Assembly: GCA_037179515.1 (NCBI GenBank)
Contig: JAXCGZ010007596.1
Coordinates: 90,001-154,000, forward strand
Length of the DNA: 64,000 bases
Reading direction: 5' to 3'
From: Halocaridina rubra
Taxonomy: Eukaryota; Arthropoda; Malacostraca; Decapoda; Atyidae
In this document: positions 37,084-59,194 of the stretch, piece by piece
Numbering within the stretch: position 1 is the stretch's first letter
Layout: every line of letters begins with the position of its first letter
Position numbers and translations under genes: made by a program
Notes under the pieces: generated by a model
Database searches by the model: none
Told to the model about the DNA's origin: nothing
The model's input: the letters and a program-made list of their open reading frames with translations, nothing else

Positions 37084-37570
37084 TGTTCTACCTACGGAGT
37101 ACAACCCGCGGGTTCTCAATCGACCTAGCATATTGAAAAACTCCATAGTAAGAGGAGAGAAAGAATATGGGGATTGAGCACCAGTACTGCCCCCCGGGGG
37201 ATTGTCGAGCCACTTGTGAAATAGTTCTCTTAGAAACAATGACTTTGGCCCATGAGGGTTAATTGTGAATAAAACAACGACTCCTAAGTAATCAATATTT
37301 GTTTTTCATTTAAGTAAAGAGAGTTATTAGTCAGTCTTCTTTGACATAGGATGTACGTACATTTGCTGCTTCAGACTGAGATATGTTATAGTAAGGTTAC
37401 TCATGCCTATATTGATACTTTCCTGAATATTGTTAATTCAAATCATGAATTATTATTCTTGTGGATCTTGGATTTGCTACACTATTAAATTTGTTCTCTC
37501 TTTTTTATCGTAATTGTATAAGATATTTGTAATGTTTGTAAATAAATTTTATTAAAAAAAAAAAAAAAAA
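37084..37570 (+). repeat. Array unit 0 (partial, left edge)
   Basis: It contains only the last 490 bp of a unit, of the short (B) type also seen at 51920-52399 and 62350-62832. It ends with AATAAATTTTATT and a 16-base A-run. Confidence 0.85.
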
Positions 37571-37690
37571 CAGCCACGATGATGAGTCATATTCGTCCTT
37601 TTGATTAGGATGTGGCATGATGCCCTCCAATGACTACCCTCATTTTGGGAGAGGACATAACTGGCTGAGTGGCATGAATGTTTTTTTTTT
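37545..37690. repeat. AATAAA-poly(A) scar and ~110-bp insert bounded by A- and T-runs (unit 0/1 boundary)
   Basis: GTAAATAAATTTTATT is followed by an A-run, then about 105 bp starting CAGCCACGATGATGAG, then a T-run at 37679-37692. The AATAAA about 15 bases before the A-run is what a retrotransposed mRNA 3' end looks like. The block recurs at every unit boundary with variable homopolymer lengths. Confidence 0.6.
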
Positions 37691-38794
37691 TTTAAAGTAT
37701 TATATACCAAGGAAAACATGATTGTTTAATACATAGCATTTTCTGTCTCTGACTTAAGATATCTTGTTCTTTACCTCATCAATTCCTTATTTATATATCT
37801 TTTTCTTTCCTCTTTCGCAAGACATTTGGTAACAATTCATTATTTGTAGATATAATTTCATGAATATCGAGTTGGTATGCAATGTATGGTTTGAGGCCCA
37901 GAAGACTTAATTCACACATAGTTTTGTTCACGTTCTTTTGTTGCAGGTAAAATGAAGTATATGACATGGTGTGGTACACTGTACTAAACTCAGTTTGTTT
38001 ATAGTTCAGTATTAATGCAACAAAAGGAAAAAATTACCTACTGTGTAAGCTATGTGAAACAAGTATTTTGCACCTCTTACTATACGTGAATGTTGTAAGA
38101 AATTCCTCAAGGTGCGTAAGATATTGTCACATATAACAGAACTGAAAGCCCCTGAAGATATATCTTAAAGAATACAGCTAATGGCATGGGGCATGGTATT
38201 TGGAAACTTAATAAAACATACTCATGCATTACATCATTCTAGAGGAATCAAAATTTTTTATCACCTACCCCTAATGCCAATTTTTACTTCGTCCGTACAG
38301 CTTGCAAGAACGTTTCTTTATGGAGTTCCTCCTTTTTCATGTGCATGTCTGACTTGTAAAAAAATGCATACTTTCAATAAAAACTTTCGTCATTTACTTC
38401 AGTTTGATATATCCCTCTAACAATATGTCTAGTTTTACATACAGTCGGTATTCACTGTCACTTATATTTACTCTATAACTGATTTAGTGTTTTCATATAC
38501 TTGGCACTAAAGACTAGAATGATATTTCAGTATCTTAGTACTGTGCTCAATAACCATTTTTGGGTGAAAGAAAGGACCATGTACACTCTCCTTACTCTGT
38601 GCCTGGTTCGGCTCCCTAGAGGGAGAGGATACCAAGTCCAGCAGCAGTTACTCCCTTGCTGCTCCCCATCTCATGCCTATTCAGGAGGCATGACCACAGG
38701 ATGAAAATATTATTGTAATAACGATGGTAAATAAAATATGAAATTTCTGTATTTTTTTATTTTTAATAAAACAAGTCTCCGGTTCAAATACAAT

Positions 38795-39715
<921 letters not shown>

Positions 39716-40211
39716 GTGTCTAAGCATTTCCAAGCTTCTGTCTTTTTAAGATACTGGAGGTTACATAGAATCTCTTATCTATGTAAACCAACAATAACTA
39801 AAACACAAGAGCTTATAAATGTGAATATGCTATACAGTAACCTGGAATGTTTTACCTAAAACTACAATACTTCCTTATAGTCGTGCAAAAATAATCTGCT
39901 TAATAAATGCATATAGTTTGCTCTAGTTTAATACTACTGATCAATGGTGGAAAGTACAGATCACCTAAGACTATGGTTGCCTTGAACAAGATTCAGGAAT
40001 ATAACACTCAAACAGTAACTTCCATATTCTCATCCAGAGATCATACTAAGAAGGTTAATTTATTTTATATTCTTTACTTTTTATGTCGACAATGACTTCT
40101 CTTTTCACTGTGAGTGGTCATCAAGGGTCAGAGCATCTTACCATGATGAAAAAAGGAGTTCCAAATCCAACAGTAGTCGGCTGGGTAAATGCTTCCCTTC
40201 TTATCAATATT

Positions 40212-40355
40212 CCGGTTTTACGTCACGGACTCCCTTTTCTACCAAGGGCTGGGACGGTTGCCTTCTTGCGAAGGACTTGTTTTGGCAGATGTAATCGTTA
40301 CCCTGAGTGCAAGCCCTTGCTAACCTCAGACCGTGACGGGGCGCGAACCCTCGTA
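40212..40355 (-). mobile_element. 5'-truncated SINE-1 in unit 1, with 18-bp target-site duplication
   Basis: The body and tail of SINE-1 are present, but the tRNA-like head is cut off after the B-box region (complement of GGCGCGAACCCTCG). TCCCTTCTTATCAATATT flanks it at 40194-40211 and 40356-40373. The same insertion with the same duplication occurs in all units, so it predates the array. Confidence 0.88.
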
Positions 40356-40960
40356 TCCCTTCTTATCAATATTAGTATCCTTACAATTTCCATATAATTT
40401 CATGAATAATTTCATATAGACATTGACTATTGATTGGCGCGTTGTTTAGGAATATGGTCTGTGAATAAAATAAACCTATGGTGGCCAATCATGGATAAAA
40501 TATAAAGGGTTAAACTTGGCATAAACAAAAGATATAAACTATGTACAGTACTTCCTTTAAGATGATACCAAGCACTGAGAAGGTTGTCATATTGATGTTT
40601 GTTTGGCAAATGGACATTACCTAATGCACTATAACAACAGCTTTTCCAGATCTTGTCCAACAGTCATACTAAGAGGCTGTTTTTTTACTTTTCTCTAGCT
40701 ATTCTGTCAATTTTGATCCTTATTATTTTTACTCTTAAGAGGTCACTGCAGGTCACAGCATTGTTAGATAGAATAATGAAAGTCATCTCTCAGGCAGAGC
40801 ACTTCATCACAAAATCCAACAGTAGCTGCCAGTGTGGATGCTTCTATTTTGACAATTTACAAAATTTAAGTTTCCACGAATATGAATAAAAAGCCAAAAC
40901 AGAGATTTTCTCATTAACAAATATAGTTTGTTTAGGAATCGCTCAATCCATCAGGGCAAG

Positions 40961-41063
<103 letters not shown>

Positions 41064-41149
41064 TAAACTGATACATAGTTCCAACTCTAAGTTAAAACCA
41101 ATATAAATAAAAGGGGAAAAAGTCAAGTACATCCTCTTAATATAACATC

Positions 41150-41349
41150 TTCTTCTTCTTCTTCGTCTACATCTTTTCCCACTTTTATGTGGGGTCGATG
41201 TTTCTGGCCAGTTATCTGTACTGGCCATATTTTGGTTTTGGCAAAATTTTTATGGTCGGATGCCCTTCCTGCCGCCAACCCTCCCCATCTACCCGGGCTT
41301 GGGACCGCCACCAAGTTGAGGCTGGCTTGCCCCCCTCAGTGGCTGGGTT
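41150..41349 (-). mobile_element. SINE-3 copy with 17-bp target-site duplication
   Basis: On the minus strand it runs from AACCCAGCCACTGAGG through GGCAGGAAGGGCATCCGACC to a (GAA)n tail. CCTCTTAATATAACATC (41133-41149) and CCTCTTGATATAACATC (41350-41366) are the duplicated target with one mismatch. Other units carry the uninterrupted target once, proving an insertion in this unit only. Confidence 0.92.
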
Positions 41350-41781
41350 CCTCTTGATATAACATCAAGAACTGGAAATTTGGACTAGTGCATGATTCAA
41401 GAGTACTGCAAGTCTTAAGTAAAATGCTACGTTCCACCAATAATAATAATAGTACAAAAAAATCTGCAATGATTATTTTTGCAGTAACTAGAGAAGTTTT
41501 TACAAGAATAAAATCCATACACAAGTTTCATCTTCACAAATGATTACGTCGGATTCCACATAGGATGTACGTACATTTGCTGATTCAGACTGAGATATGT
41601 AATAGTAAGGTTACTCATGCCTATATTGATACTTTCCTGAATATTGCTAATTCAAATCATGAATTATTATTCTTGTGCATCTTGGCTTTGCTACACTATT
41701 AAATTTGTTCTCTTTTTTTTATCGTAATTGTATAAGATATTTGTAATGTTTGTAAATAAATTTTATTAAAAAAAAAAAAAC

Positions 41782-49318
<7,537 letters not shown>

Positions 49319-51007
49319 CAGCCACGATGATGAGTCATATTCGTCCTTTTGATTAGGATGTGGCATGATGCCCTCCAATGACTACCCTCATTTTGGGAGA
49401 GGAAATAACTGGCTGAGTGGCATGAATGTTTTTTTTTTTATTTAAGCACTATATACCAAGGAAATCATGATTGTTTAATACATAGTATTTTCTGTCTCTG
49501 ACTTAAGATATCTTGTTCTTACCTCTTCACTTCCTTATTAATATATCTTTTTCTTTCCTCTTTCGCGAGACATTTGGTAACAATTCATTATTTGTAGATA
49601 TTATTTCATGAATATCGAGTTGGTATGCAATGTATGGTTTGAGGCCCAGAAGACTTAATTCACACATAGTTTTGTTCACGTTCTTTTGTTGCAGGTAAAA
49701 TGAAGTATATGACATGGTGTGGTACACTGTACTAAACCCAGTTTGTTTATGGTTCAGTATTAATGCAACAAAAAGAAAAAAATTACCTACTGTGTAAGCT
49801 ATGTGAAACAAGTATTCTGCACCTCTTACTATATGTGAATGTTGTTAGAAATTCCTCAAGGTGCGAAAGATAGTGTCACATATAACAGAACTGAAAGCTC
49901 CAGAAGATATATCTTAAAGAATACAGCTAATGGCATGGGGCATGGTATTTGGAAAATTAATAAAACATACGCATGCATTACATCATTCTAGAGGAATAAA
50001 CATTTTTTATCACCTACCCCTAATGCCAATTTTTACTTCGTCCGTACAGCTTGCAAGAACGTTTCTCTATGGAGTTCCTTCTTTTTCATGTGCATGTCTA
50101 ACTTGTAAAAAAATGCATACTTTCAATAAAAACTTTCGTCATTTACTTCAGTTTGAGATATCCCTCTAACAATATGTCTGGCTTTACATAGTCGGTATTC
50201 ACTATGTCACTTATATTTACTCTATAACTGATTTAGTGCTTTCATATACTTGGCACTAAAGACTATAATGATATCTCAGTATCTTAGTACTGTGCTCAGT
50301 AACCATTTTTGGGTGAAAGAAAGGACCATGAACACGCTCCTTGCTCTGTGCCTGGTTCGGCTCCCTAGAGGGAGAGGATACCAAGTCCAGCAGCAGTCAC
50401 TCCCTTGCTGCTCCCCATCTCATGCCTATTCAGGAGGCATGACCACAGGATGACAATATTATTGTAATAATGATGGTAAATAAAAGATGAAATTAAAATA
50501 TTTTTTTAATTTTAATAAAACAAGTCTCCGGTTCAAATACAATTCTTACCCAGAGAAATATGTAGTCTCTACACACTTCATAGCACTTGTCTCTTAGGTT
50601 TTGGAGAGCTCTACATTCATTCATTCATTCATTCATGCACTCTCTCTCTCTTTCTTTCTTTCTTTTGAGAGCAAATATTAGAGCACATATGTTAGACTCC
50701 ACTACGTAAAAGACAGGAACTACGGAGTGTGTAGAGACTATGTAAATATCTGTCATCCCAGATAAATTTGAAGTCAACACATGTCATAACCTTGGTCTTT
50801 TACATACTGCAGAGCCTTACAATATACGCTTCCAAAAGATAGAATACAGTATATACACATGAAAGGCTCTCCAACATCTAAAAGACAAGAGCTATGAAGT
50901 GTGTTTAGACTACATATTTATCTGGGGTGCCAGATATGTAAGTAATCCCTACATACTTTACATTTCCAGTCATGTACAAGTTGGAGCCTTACATATACTC
51001 TATTATT

Positions 51008-51044
<37 letters not shown>

Positions 51045-52399
51045 AATACTCTGCTCTCCAAAACCTAAGAAACAAGTGCTGTGAAGTGTGTAGAGACTAC
51101 TAATCGGTTGCCAGGTCACTGTATAGTGTCTAAGCATTTCCAAGCTTCTGTCTTTTTAAGATACTGGAGGCTTACATAGAATCTCTTATCTATGTAAACC
51201 AACAATAACTAAAACACAAGAGCTTATAAATGTGAATATGCTATACAGTAACCTGGAATGTTTTACCTAAAACTACAATACTTCCTTATAGTCGTGCAAA
51301 AATAATCTGCTTAATAAATGCATATAGTTTGCTCTAGTTTAATACTACTGATCATTGGTGGAAAGTACAGATCACCTAAGACTATGGTTGCCTTGAACAA
51401 GATTCAGGAATATAACACTCAAACAGTAACTTCCATATTATCATCCAGAGATCATACTAAGAAGGTTAATTTATTTTATATTCTTTACTTTTTATGTCGA
51501 CAATGACTTCTCTTTTCACTGTGAGTGGTCATCAAGGGTCAGAGCATCTTACCATGATGAAAAGGAGTTCCAAATCCAACAGTAGTCGGCTGGGTAAATG
51601 CTTCCCTTCTTATCAATGTTCCGGTTTTACGTCACGGACTCCCTTTTCTACCAAGTGTTGGGACGGTTGCCTTCTTGCGAAGGACTTGTTTTGGCAGATG
51701 TAATCGTTACCCTGAGGGCAAGCCTTTGCTAACCTCAGACCGTGACGGGGCGCGAACCCTCGTATCCCTTCTTATCAATATTAGTATCCTTACAATTTCC
51801 ATATAATTTCATGAATAATTTCATATAGACATTGACTATTGATTGGCGCGTTGTTTAGGAATATGATCTGTGAATACAATAAACCTATGGTGGCCACTCA
51901 TGGATAAAATATAAAGGGTTCTACCCACGGAGTACAACCCACGGGTTCTCAATCGACCTAGCATATTGAAAAACTCCATAGTAAGAGGAGAGAAAGAACA
52001 TGGGGATTGAGCATCGGTACTGCCCCCCGGGGGATTGTTGAGCCATTTGTGAAATAGTTCTCTTAGAAACAATGACTTAGGCCCATGAGGGTTAATTGTG
52101 AATAAAACAACGACTCCTAGTAATCAATATTTGTTTTTCATTTAAGTAAAGAGAGTTATTAGTCAGCCTTCTTTGACATAGTATGTACGTACATTTGCTG
52201 CTTCAGACTGAGATATGTTAGAGTAAGGTTACTCATGACTATATTGATACTTTCCTGAATATTGTTAATTCAAATCATAAATTATTATTCTTGTGCATCT
52301 TGGATTTGCTACACTATTAAATTTGTTCTCTTTTTTTTATCGTAATTGTATAAGATATTTGTAATGTTTGTAAATAAATTTTATTAAAAAAAAAAAACC
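49319..52399 (+). repeat. Array unit 4 (short type B, CATT variant)
   Basis: 3,081 bp. The sequence jumps from ATAAAATATAAAGGGTT to CTACCCACGGAGTACAACC at about 51920, skipping about 700 bp that include the (ATT)n block. It shares rare variants with unit 6, such as ACCAAGTGTTGGGACGG in the SINE-1. Confidence 0.92.
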
Positions 52400-53702
52400 C
52401 AGCCACGATGATGAGTCATATTCGTCCTTTTGATTAGGATGTGGCATGATGCCCTCCAATGACTACCCTCATTTTGGGAGAGGACATAACTGGCTGAGTG
52501 GCATGAATGTTTTTTTTTTCTTTTTAAAGTATTATATACCAAGGAAATCATGATTGTTTCATACATAGCATTTTCTGTCTCTGACTTAAGATATCTTGTT
52601 CTTTACCTCATCAATTCCTTATTTATATATCTTTTTCTTTCCTCTTTCACAAGACATTTGGTAACAATTCATTATTTGTAGATATTATTTCATGAATATC
52701 GAGTTGGTATGCAATGTATGGTTTGAGGCCCAGAAGAATTAATTCACGCATAGTTTTGTTCACATTCTTTTGTTGCAGGTAAAATGAAGTATATGACATG
52801 GTGTGGTACACTGTACTAAACCCTGTTTGTTTATAGTTCAGTATTAATGCAATAAAAGAAAAAAATTACCTACTGTGTAAGCTATGTGAAACAAGTATTC
52901 TGCACCTCTTACTATATGTGAATGTTGTTAGAAATTCCTCAAGGTGCGTAAGATATTGTCACATATAACAGAACTGAAAGCCCCTGAAGATATATCTTAA
53001 AGAATACAGCTAATGGCATGGGGCATGGTATTTGGAAACTTAATAAAGCATACTCATGCATTACATCATTCTAGAGGAATCAAAATTTTTTATCACCAGC
53101 CCCTAATGCCAATTTTTACTTCGTCCATACAGCTTGCAAGAAAGTTTCTCTATGGAGTTCCTTCTTTTTCATGTGCATGTCTGACTTGTAAAAAAATGCA
53201 TACTTTTAATAAAAACTTTCGTCATTTACGTCAGTTTGAGTTATCCCTCTAACAATATGTCTGGCTTTACATACAGTCGGTATTCACTATGTCACTTATA
53301 TTTACTCTATAACTGATTTAGTGCTTTCATATACTTGGCACTAAAGACTAGAATGATATTTCAGTATCTTAGTACTGTGCTCAATAACCATTTTTGGATG
53401 AAAGAAAGGACCATGAACACTCTCTTTACTCTGTGCCTGGTTCGGCTCCCTAGAGGGAGAGGATACCAAGTCCAGCTGCAGTTACTCTCTTGCTGCTCCC
53501 CATCTCATGCCTATTCAGGAGGCATGACCACAGGATGAAAATATTATTGTAATAACGATGGTAAATAAAATATGAAATTTCTGTATTTTTTTATTTTTAA
53601 TAAAACAAGTCTCCGGTTCAAATACAATTCTTACCCAGATAAATATGTAGTCTCTACACACTTCATAGCACTTGTCTCTTAGGTTTTGGAGAGCTCTACA
53701 TA

Positions 53703-53790
<88 letters not shown>

Positions 53791-53792
<2 letters not shown>

Positions 53793-54264
53793 GGCCAATA
53801 ACGACAGTCAAAATAACACATACAGGAACAGAAACTACGACCGGCATCGCCAGCTCCCCTCAATAAGAAATAATATGATACGACTGCATAACAATGAATT
53901 CAGAAACGTCACTCAAGAAAGTAGCAACGATCAGCATTCTAGAAGGGATCCTCAGCAGCATTCGGATGGACGTCATACCCGGGATTTTCGTCATCAGAAT
54001 CGTCAAATCCCACCTGGTATCCGAGGATGGAGATGAGACTCGAGGATGAATCGCAGTCTTTACGATCTCGACCAACCACGGCGCTACCCCCAGCGTCCCC
54101 GGGCGAGGGAGAAATTGCAGCAGCTCTACAGTCGTCGACAGCCCTGTTCAAACTGTGGGGAAATAAACCATGATCTTTCCCACTGTAGGTTTAACTATAG
54201 ACTTAAATGTGGTCACTGCCGTGAACATGGCCATAAAACAAGATTATGTCCCTTAAATATATAG
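53791..54264 (+). pseudogene. LINE-C ORF1 remnant with two CCHC zinc knuckles
   Basis: The frame is open from the CT tract to a TGA at 54034-54036 and continues in the same frame to a TAG at 54262-54264. The C-terminal part has CSNCGEINHDLSHC and CGHCREHGHKTRLC knuckles, typical of LINE ORF1 or Gag-like nucleic-acid chaperones, preceded by an Arg/Gln/Asn-rich region. The N-terminus is missing and a nonsense codon interrupts it, so it is not functional as it stands. An ATG at 54046 could start a 72-residue knuckle-only peptide. Confidence 0.75.
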
Positions 54265-54288
54265 CAATCACATTGTAATACAGGCTTA

Positions 54289-57127
54289 TTGAAACATTTC
54301 ATAAATATACAACACATCAATGCACAATCACTTTTGGGTAATTTCGACAATATTGAACTAATGATCAGAGAAAATAACGTAGATATAATGTGTGTTTGTG
54401 AAACTTGGCTCCTATCTAATATGCAGTCTGGTTTTGTTGCTATACCTGAGTATTCTTTTTATCGATTTGATGGCGGTAGGGGGTGTGGGGGTGTATGTAA
54501 GAAATCATCTAACGGTCTCCCTATTAAAGACCCCTGAAGTCGAGCGACCTCCTCATCTCGAAGACATTTGGTTGACTGTTCAGAGTGGGAAATTCCCTTC
54601 CTTCATCCTGGGATGTGTATATAGACACCCTCATGCACTCAACGACACCTTTGATTACATCTCCGAGGTATTTCGGTCTGTCTGTTTGAGGAGCAAACCT
54701 CTCATTATTATAGGCGACTTCAATGATAACCTTTTTCTTCCTAATAATAAAATGGGGAAATTAATTCAATCCCTCCACTTAAATCAGCTTGTGAATAAAG
54801 CAACCCGTATCACCGCTAATTCCTCCAGCCTAATTGATCTTATAATTACCAATACACCTAGTTTTATAGTTCACCACGATGTCTTACCTTGTCCTGTAGG
54901 AGACCACGAGCTTCTAATAGCTACAGTTAATGTCAGGAAGGAAAAGAGACCGCCAATTGTTAAAACTTTCCGATCTCTTGAGAATTATTCTCAAAATTGT
55001 TTCTGTGACACTCTTCTTAATGAATACAACATTTTAAATTCAATACTAACTACAGATTGTGTAAATTATCAAGTTTCTACTTTTACTGATGTTTTTACGA
55101 GATGTTTAAATGAATGTGCCCCTCTTACAACCAAAGTCATGACACGCCCTCCTGCCCCGTGGATTGACTCTCAGTTAAAAGAGCAAATGAAAAGGAGAGA
55201 TGACCTCCTAAGGCAATTTAAATCTGATAGACAAAACTCCGAGATGGAAAGAGCCTATAGAAGAGAAAGAAACCTTACTAAAACAATGTTGTCCGAAAAG
55301 AAGAAAAATCATTTCAGGGAAGAATTTTCCAAGTATAGGGGAAATATCAAAGGAACTTGGAATGTTATAAAAAGAATAATTCCTGCAAATAAGGAAATCT
55401 TAGAAAATTCTGACCTTCTCAGTGATAATGTGGAAAAGCGAGTGAATGATTTTAATAAGTATTTTGCTAAAATAGGTAAGTCCACATATGAAAAGTCCCA
55501 AGATAATAATGACTTGATTATTAATCAACCACATAATTGCCAGCCTCCAGCTGAAAGAAATATTATCAATAATTTTAGACCGCACCCAATCGATTTAGTC
55601 ACACTTATTCTTATCATAAAGAACCTCAAACCAACAAACTCTTGTGGTTCCGATGGGATACAACTTCGCTTCCTAATTGACTCATTGCCAGTTACAGTAT
55701 TTTTCATTTTAGTCATTGTTAATACATCCATTGTTACAGGCATTTATCCTAACCTCTGGAAGCATCCCTATATCATCCCCGTTTTTAAGAGTGGAGATAC
55801 TAATAATGTTGAAAATTATAGGCCAATCTCTCTTCTCAGCATTCTGTCTAAAATACTTGAGAAGGTAGTTGCCACCCAGTTAATAAATTTCCTTGAATCA
55901 AATTGTCTATTATGTGAGGAACAACACGGTTTTCGGCCTAAACTTTCGACCGAGACGGCCCTACTTAAAATTACTGATAAAATTTATAGTAATATTGAAA
56001 ATAAGAAAATATCACTTTTATTATTGTTAGATTTGTCTAAAGCATTTGACAGTGTACACCATCAAATTCTAATGAGAAAACTTTCCAAAGTTTATGTTGA
56101 CTCATTTTGGTTCGAAAATTATCTGAAAGATCGAATTCAATCAGTTCGAATGGGCTCGACTCTCTCTTCTTCTTTAGATATCAGTTTTGGCGTTCCTCAG
56201 GGTTCAATTTTGGGTCCTCTGCTTTTCCTAATATATGTTAATGATTTACCTCAATTTATAAGAGATTGCCTACTTGTTATGTATGCTGATGACACCCAGA
56301 TTATGCTTACTGGTGACATTGATAGAATTCCTGAAATCTTAAAAAGGGCTGAAGATATATTAAACTGTGCCAAAAGTTATTTTAACAGTAATGGTCTTTT
56401 ACTGAACGAAAATAAAACTAAATTCGTTATTTTTGGATCAAATCAATACCTGTCCCGCATTCCTGAGAACATCAGTATAAATTTCAACAATGTTTCACTC
56501 TTCCCATCTAATAAGGTTAAAAATCTAGGAGTTATTATGGACAGTACCATGACATTTAATTTTCATATCGATGAACTACATAAAAAAGTGAACGGGACCC
56601 TTATTTACTTGAACAGAGTCTATGAAAGATTCGAGCCTGATTGTAGGGTAATTGTAGTACAAACATTGATTTTAAGTATTCTCAACTACTGTCTGAGTGT
56701 TTGGGGTTCCACGACTAAGACCCAGATGTTACGAGTGAAAAGGCTCCAGAATTTTGCTGCAAGAGTTGCCATAGGGGGGGGGGTGCATAAATATGATCAC
56801 GTGACTCCCCTCTTTGAGAGATTGGGTTGGCTAAGGATGGACATGAAGTTCATATATAATATCTGTCTTTTAGTTTTTAAAATAAATCATGGAATATTAC
56901 CGGAATGGCTCTTCTCATTGCCAACAGTTAATCAAGTGCGTATCAATAACGTCAACACCAGATATCAGAATTCTTTTTACGTGCCCAGAACTTCCACTGA
57001 TATTGGGGCAAGAGCCTTAAATGTAATGGGCCCGAGACTTTGGAACTCTTTACCCGCAAACTTAAGAAGCTGCCAAACATTACCCTCATTTAAATCTCAT
57101 CTTTTAAATCACCTACTTAATAAGTGA
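54289..57127 (+). pseudogene. LINE-C ORF2: endonuclease plus reverse transcriptase with one frameshift
   Basis: The endonuclease N-terminus (INIQHINAQSLLGN, CETWL) is in one frame up to about 54480. After G-runs at 54478-54497 the frame shifts, and GVYVRNHLTVS onward is open to the stop at 57127. Later landmarks are all present: IIGDFNDN, GDHELLIATV, RPISLLSILSKILEKV, LLDLSKAFDSVHHQIL, GVPQGSILGPLLFLIYVNDL and catalytic YADD (56282-56293). The C-terminus (ALNVMGPRLWNSLPANLRSC) is typical of CR1/Jockey-group LINEs. The single lesion in a G homopolymer could be real or a sequencing error. No ATG precedes the first frame; it begins near TTG at 54289. Confidence 0.88.
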
Positions 57128-57320
57128 TTTTAGTCTCATTATTATCCTCCCATTGGGTAGACGAAGTGTACGTAAGGTTATTTTAATGTGTAAATATTTT
57201 GATTATGTGCTTTGCAAATTTCATTTGTTTCATTTTGACATTTTACATTTGTAATTTGTAATTAGATTAATTATCATGTAATAGCCATTTTTGATGGAAT
57301 AAAGTTTTTGACTTTGACTT

Positions 57321-57434
<114 letters not shown>

Positions 57435-59107
57435 AGAGCAAATATTAGAGCACATATGTTAGACTCCACTACGTAAAAGACAGGAACTACGGAGTGTGTA
57501 GAGACTACGTAAATATCTGGCACCCCAGATAAATTTGAAGTCAACACATGTCATAACCTTGGTCTTTTGCATACTGCAGAGCCTTACAATATACGCTTCC
57601 AAAAGATAGAATACAGTATATACACACGAAAGGCTCTCCAACATCTAAAAGACAAGAGCTATGAAGTGTGTTTAGACTACATATTTATCTGGGGTGCCAG
57701 ATACATACTTTACATTTCCAGTCATGTACAAGTTGGAGCCTTACATATACTCTATTATTCATTCAGAGAGAGAGAGAGAGTGAAAATACTCTGCTCTCCA
57801 AAACCTAAGAAACAAGTGCTGTGAAGTGTGTAGAGACTACATATCTGGGTGGCCAGGTCACTGTATAGTGTCTAAGCATTTCCAAGCTTCTGTCTTTTTA
57901 AGATACTGGAGGCTTACATAGAATCTCTTATCTATGTAAACCAACAATAACTAAAACACAAGAGCTTATAAATGTGAATATGCTATACAGTAACCTGGAA
58001 TGTTTTACCTAAAACTACAATACTTCCTTATAGTCGTGCAAAAATAATCAGCTTAATAAATGCATATAGTTTGCTCTAGTTTAATACTACTGTTCATTGT
58101 TGGAAAGTACAGATCACCTAAGACTATGGTTGCCTTGAACAAGATTCAGGAATATAACACTCAAACAGTAACTTCCATATTCTCATCCAGAGATCATACT
58201 AAGAAGGTTAATTTATTTTATATTCTTTACTTTTTATGTCGACATTGACTTTTCTTTTCACTGTGAGTGGTCATCAATGGTCAGAGCATCTTACCATGAT
58301 GAAAATGGAGTTCCAAATCCAACAGTAGTCGGCTGGGTAAATGCTTCCCTTCTTATCAATGTTCCGGTTTTACGTCACGGACTCCCTTTTCTACCAAGGG
58401 CTAGGACGGTTGCCTTCTTGTGAAGGACTTGTTTTGGCAGATGTAATCATTACCCTGAGTGCATGCCCTTGCTAACCTCAGACCGTGACGGGGCGCAAAC
58501 CCTCATATCCCTTCTTATCAATATTAGTATCCTTACAATTTCCATATAATTTAATGAATAAATTCCATATAGACATTCACTATTGATTGGCGTGTTGTTT
58601 AGGGTTATGATCTGTGAATACAATAAACCTATGGTGGCCAATCATGGATAAAATATAAAGGGTTAAACTTGGCATAAACAAAAGATAAAAACTATGTACA
58701 GTACTTCCTTTAAGATGAACCCAAGCACTGAGAAGGTTGTCATATTGATGTTTGTTTGGCAAATTAACATTACCTAATGCACTATAACAACAGCTTTTCC
58801 AGATCTTGTCCAACAGTCATACTAAGAGGGTGTTTCTTTTACTTTTCTCTAGCTTTTCTGTCAATTTTGATCCTAATTATTTTTGCTCTAAGAGGTCACT
58901 GCAGGTCACAGCATTGTGAAATAAAGTCATCTCTCAGGCAGAGCACTTCATCACAAAATCCAGCAGTAGCTGCCAGTGTGGATGCTTCTATTTTGACAAT
59001 TTAAAAAATTTAAGTTTCCACGAATATGAATAAAAAGCCAAAACAGAAATTTTCTCATTAACAAATATAGTTTGTTTAGGAATCGCTCAATCCATCAGGG
59101 CAAGATG

Positions 59108-59194
<87 letters not shown>

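Noticed and set aside
36961..37239. 92-codon minus-strand ORF (and versions at 51836-52072, 62265-62501) as a gene
   Set aside because: The versions inside the array are fused at a recombination junction to unrelated sequence, and no domain is recognisable.
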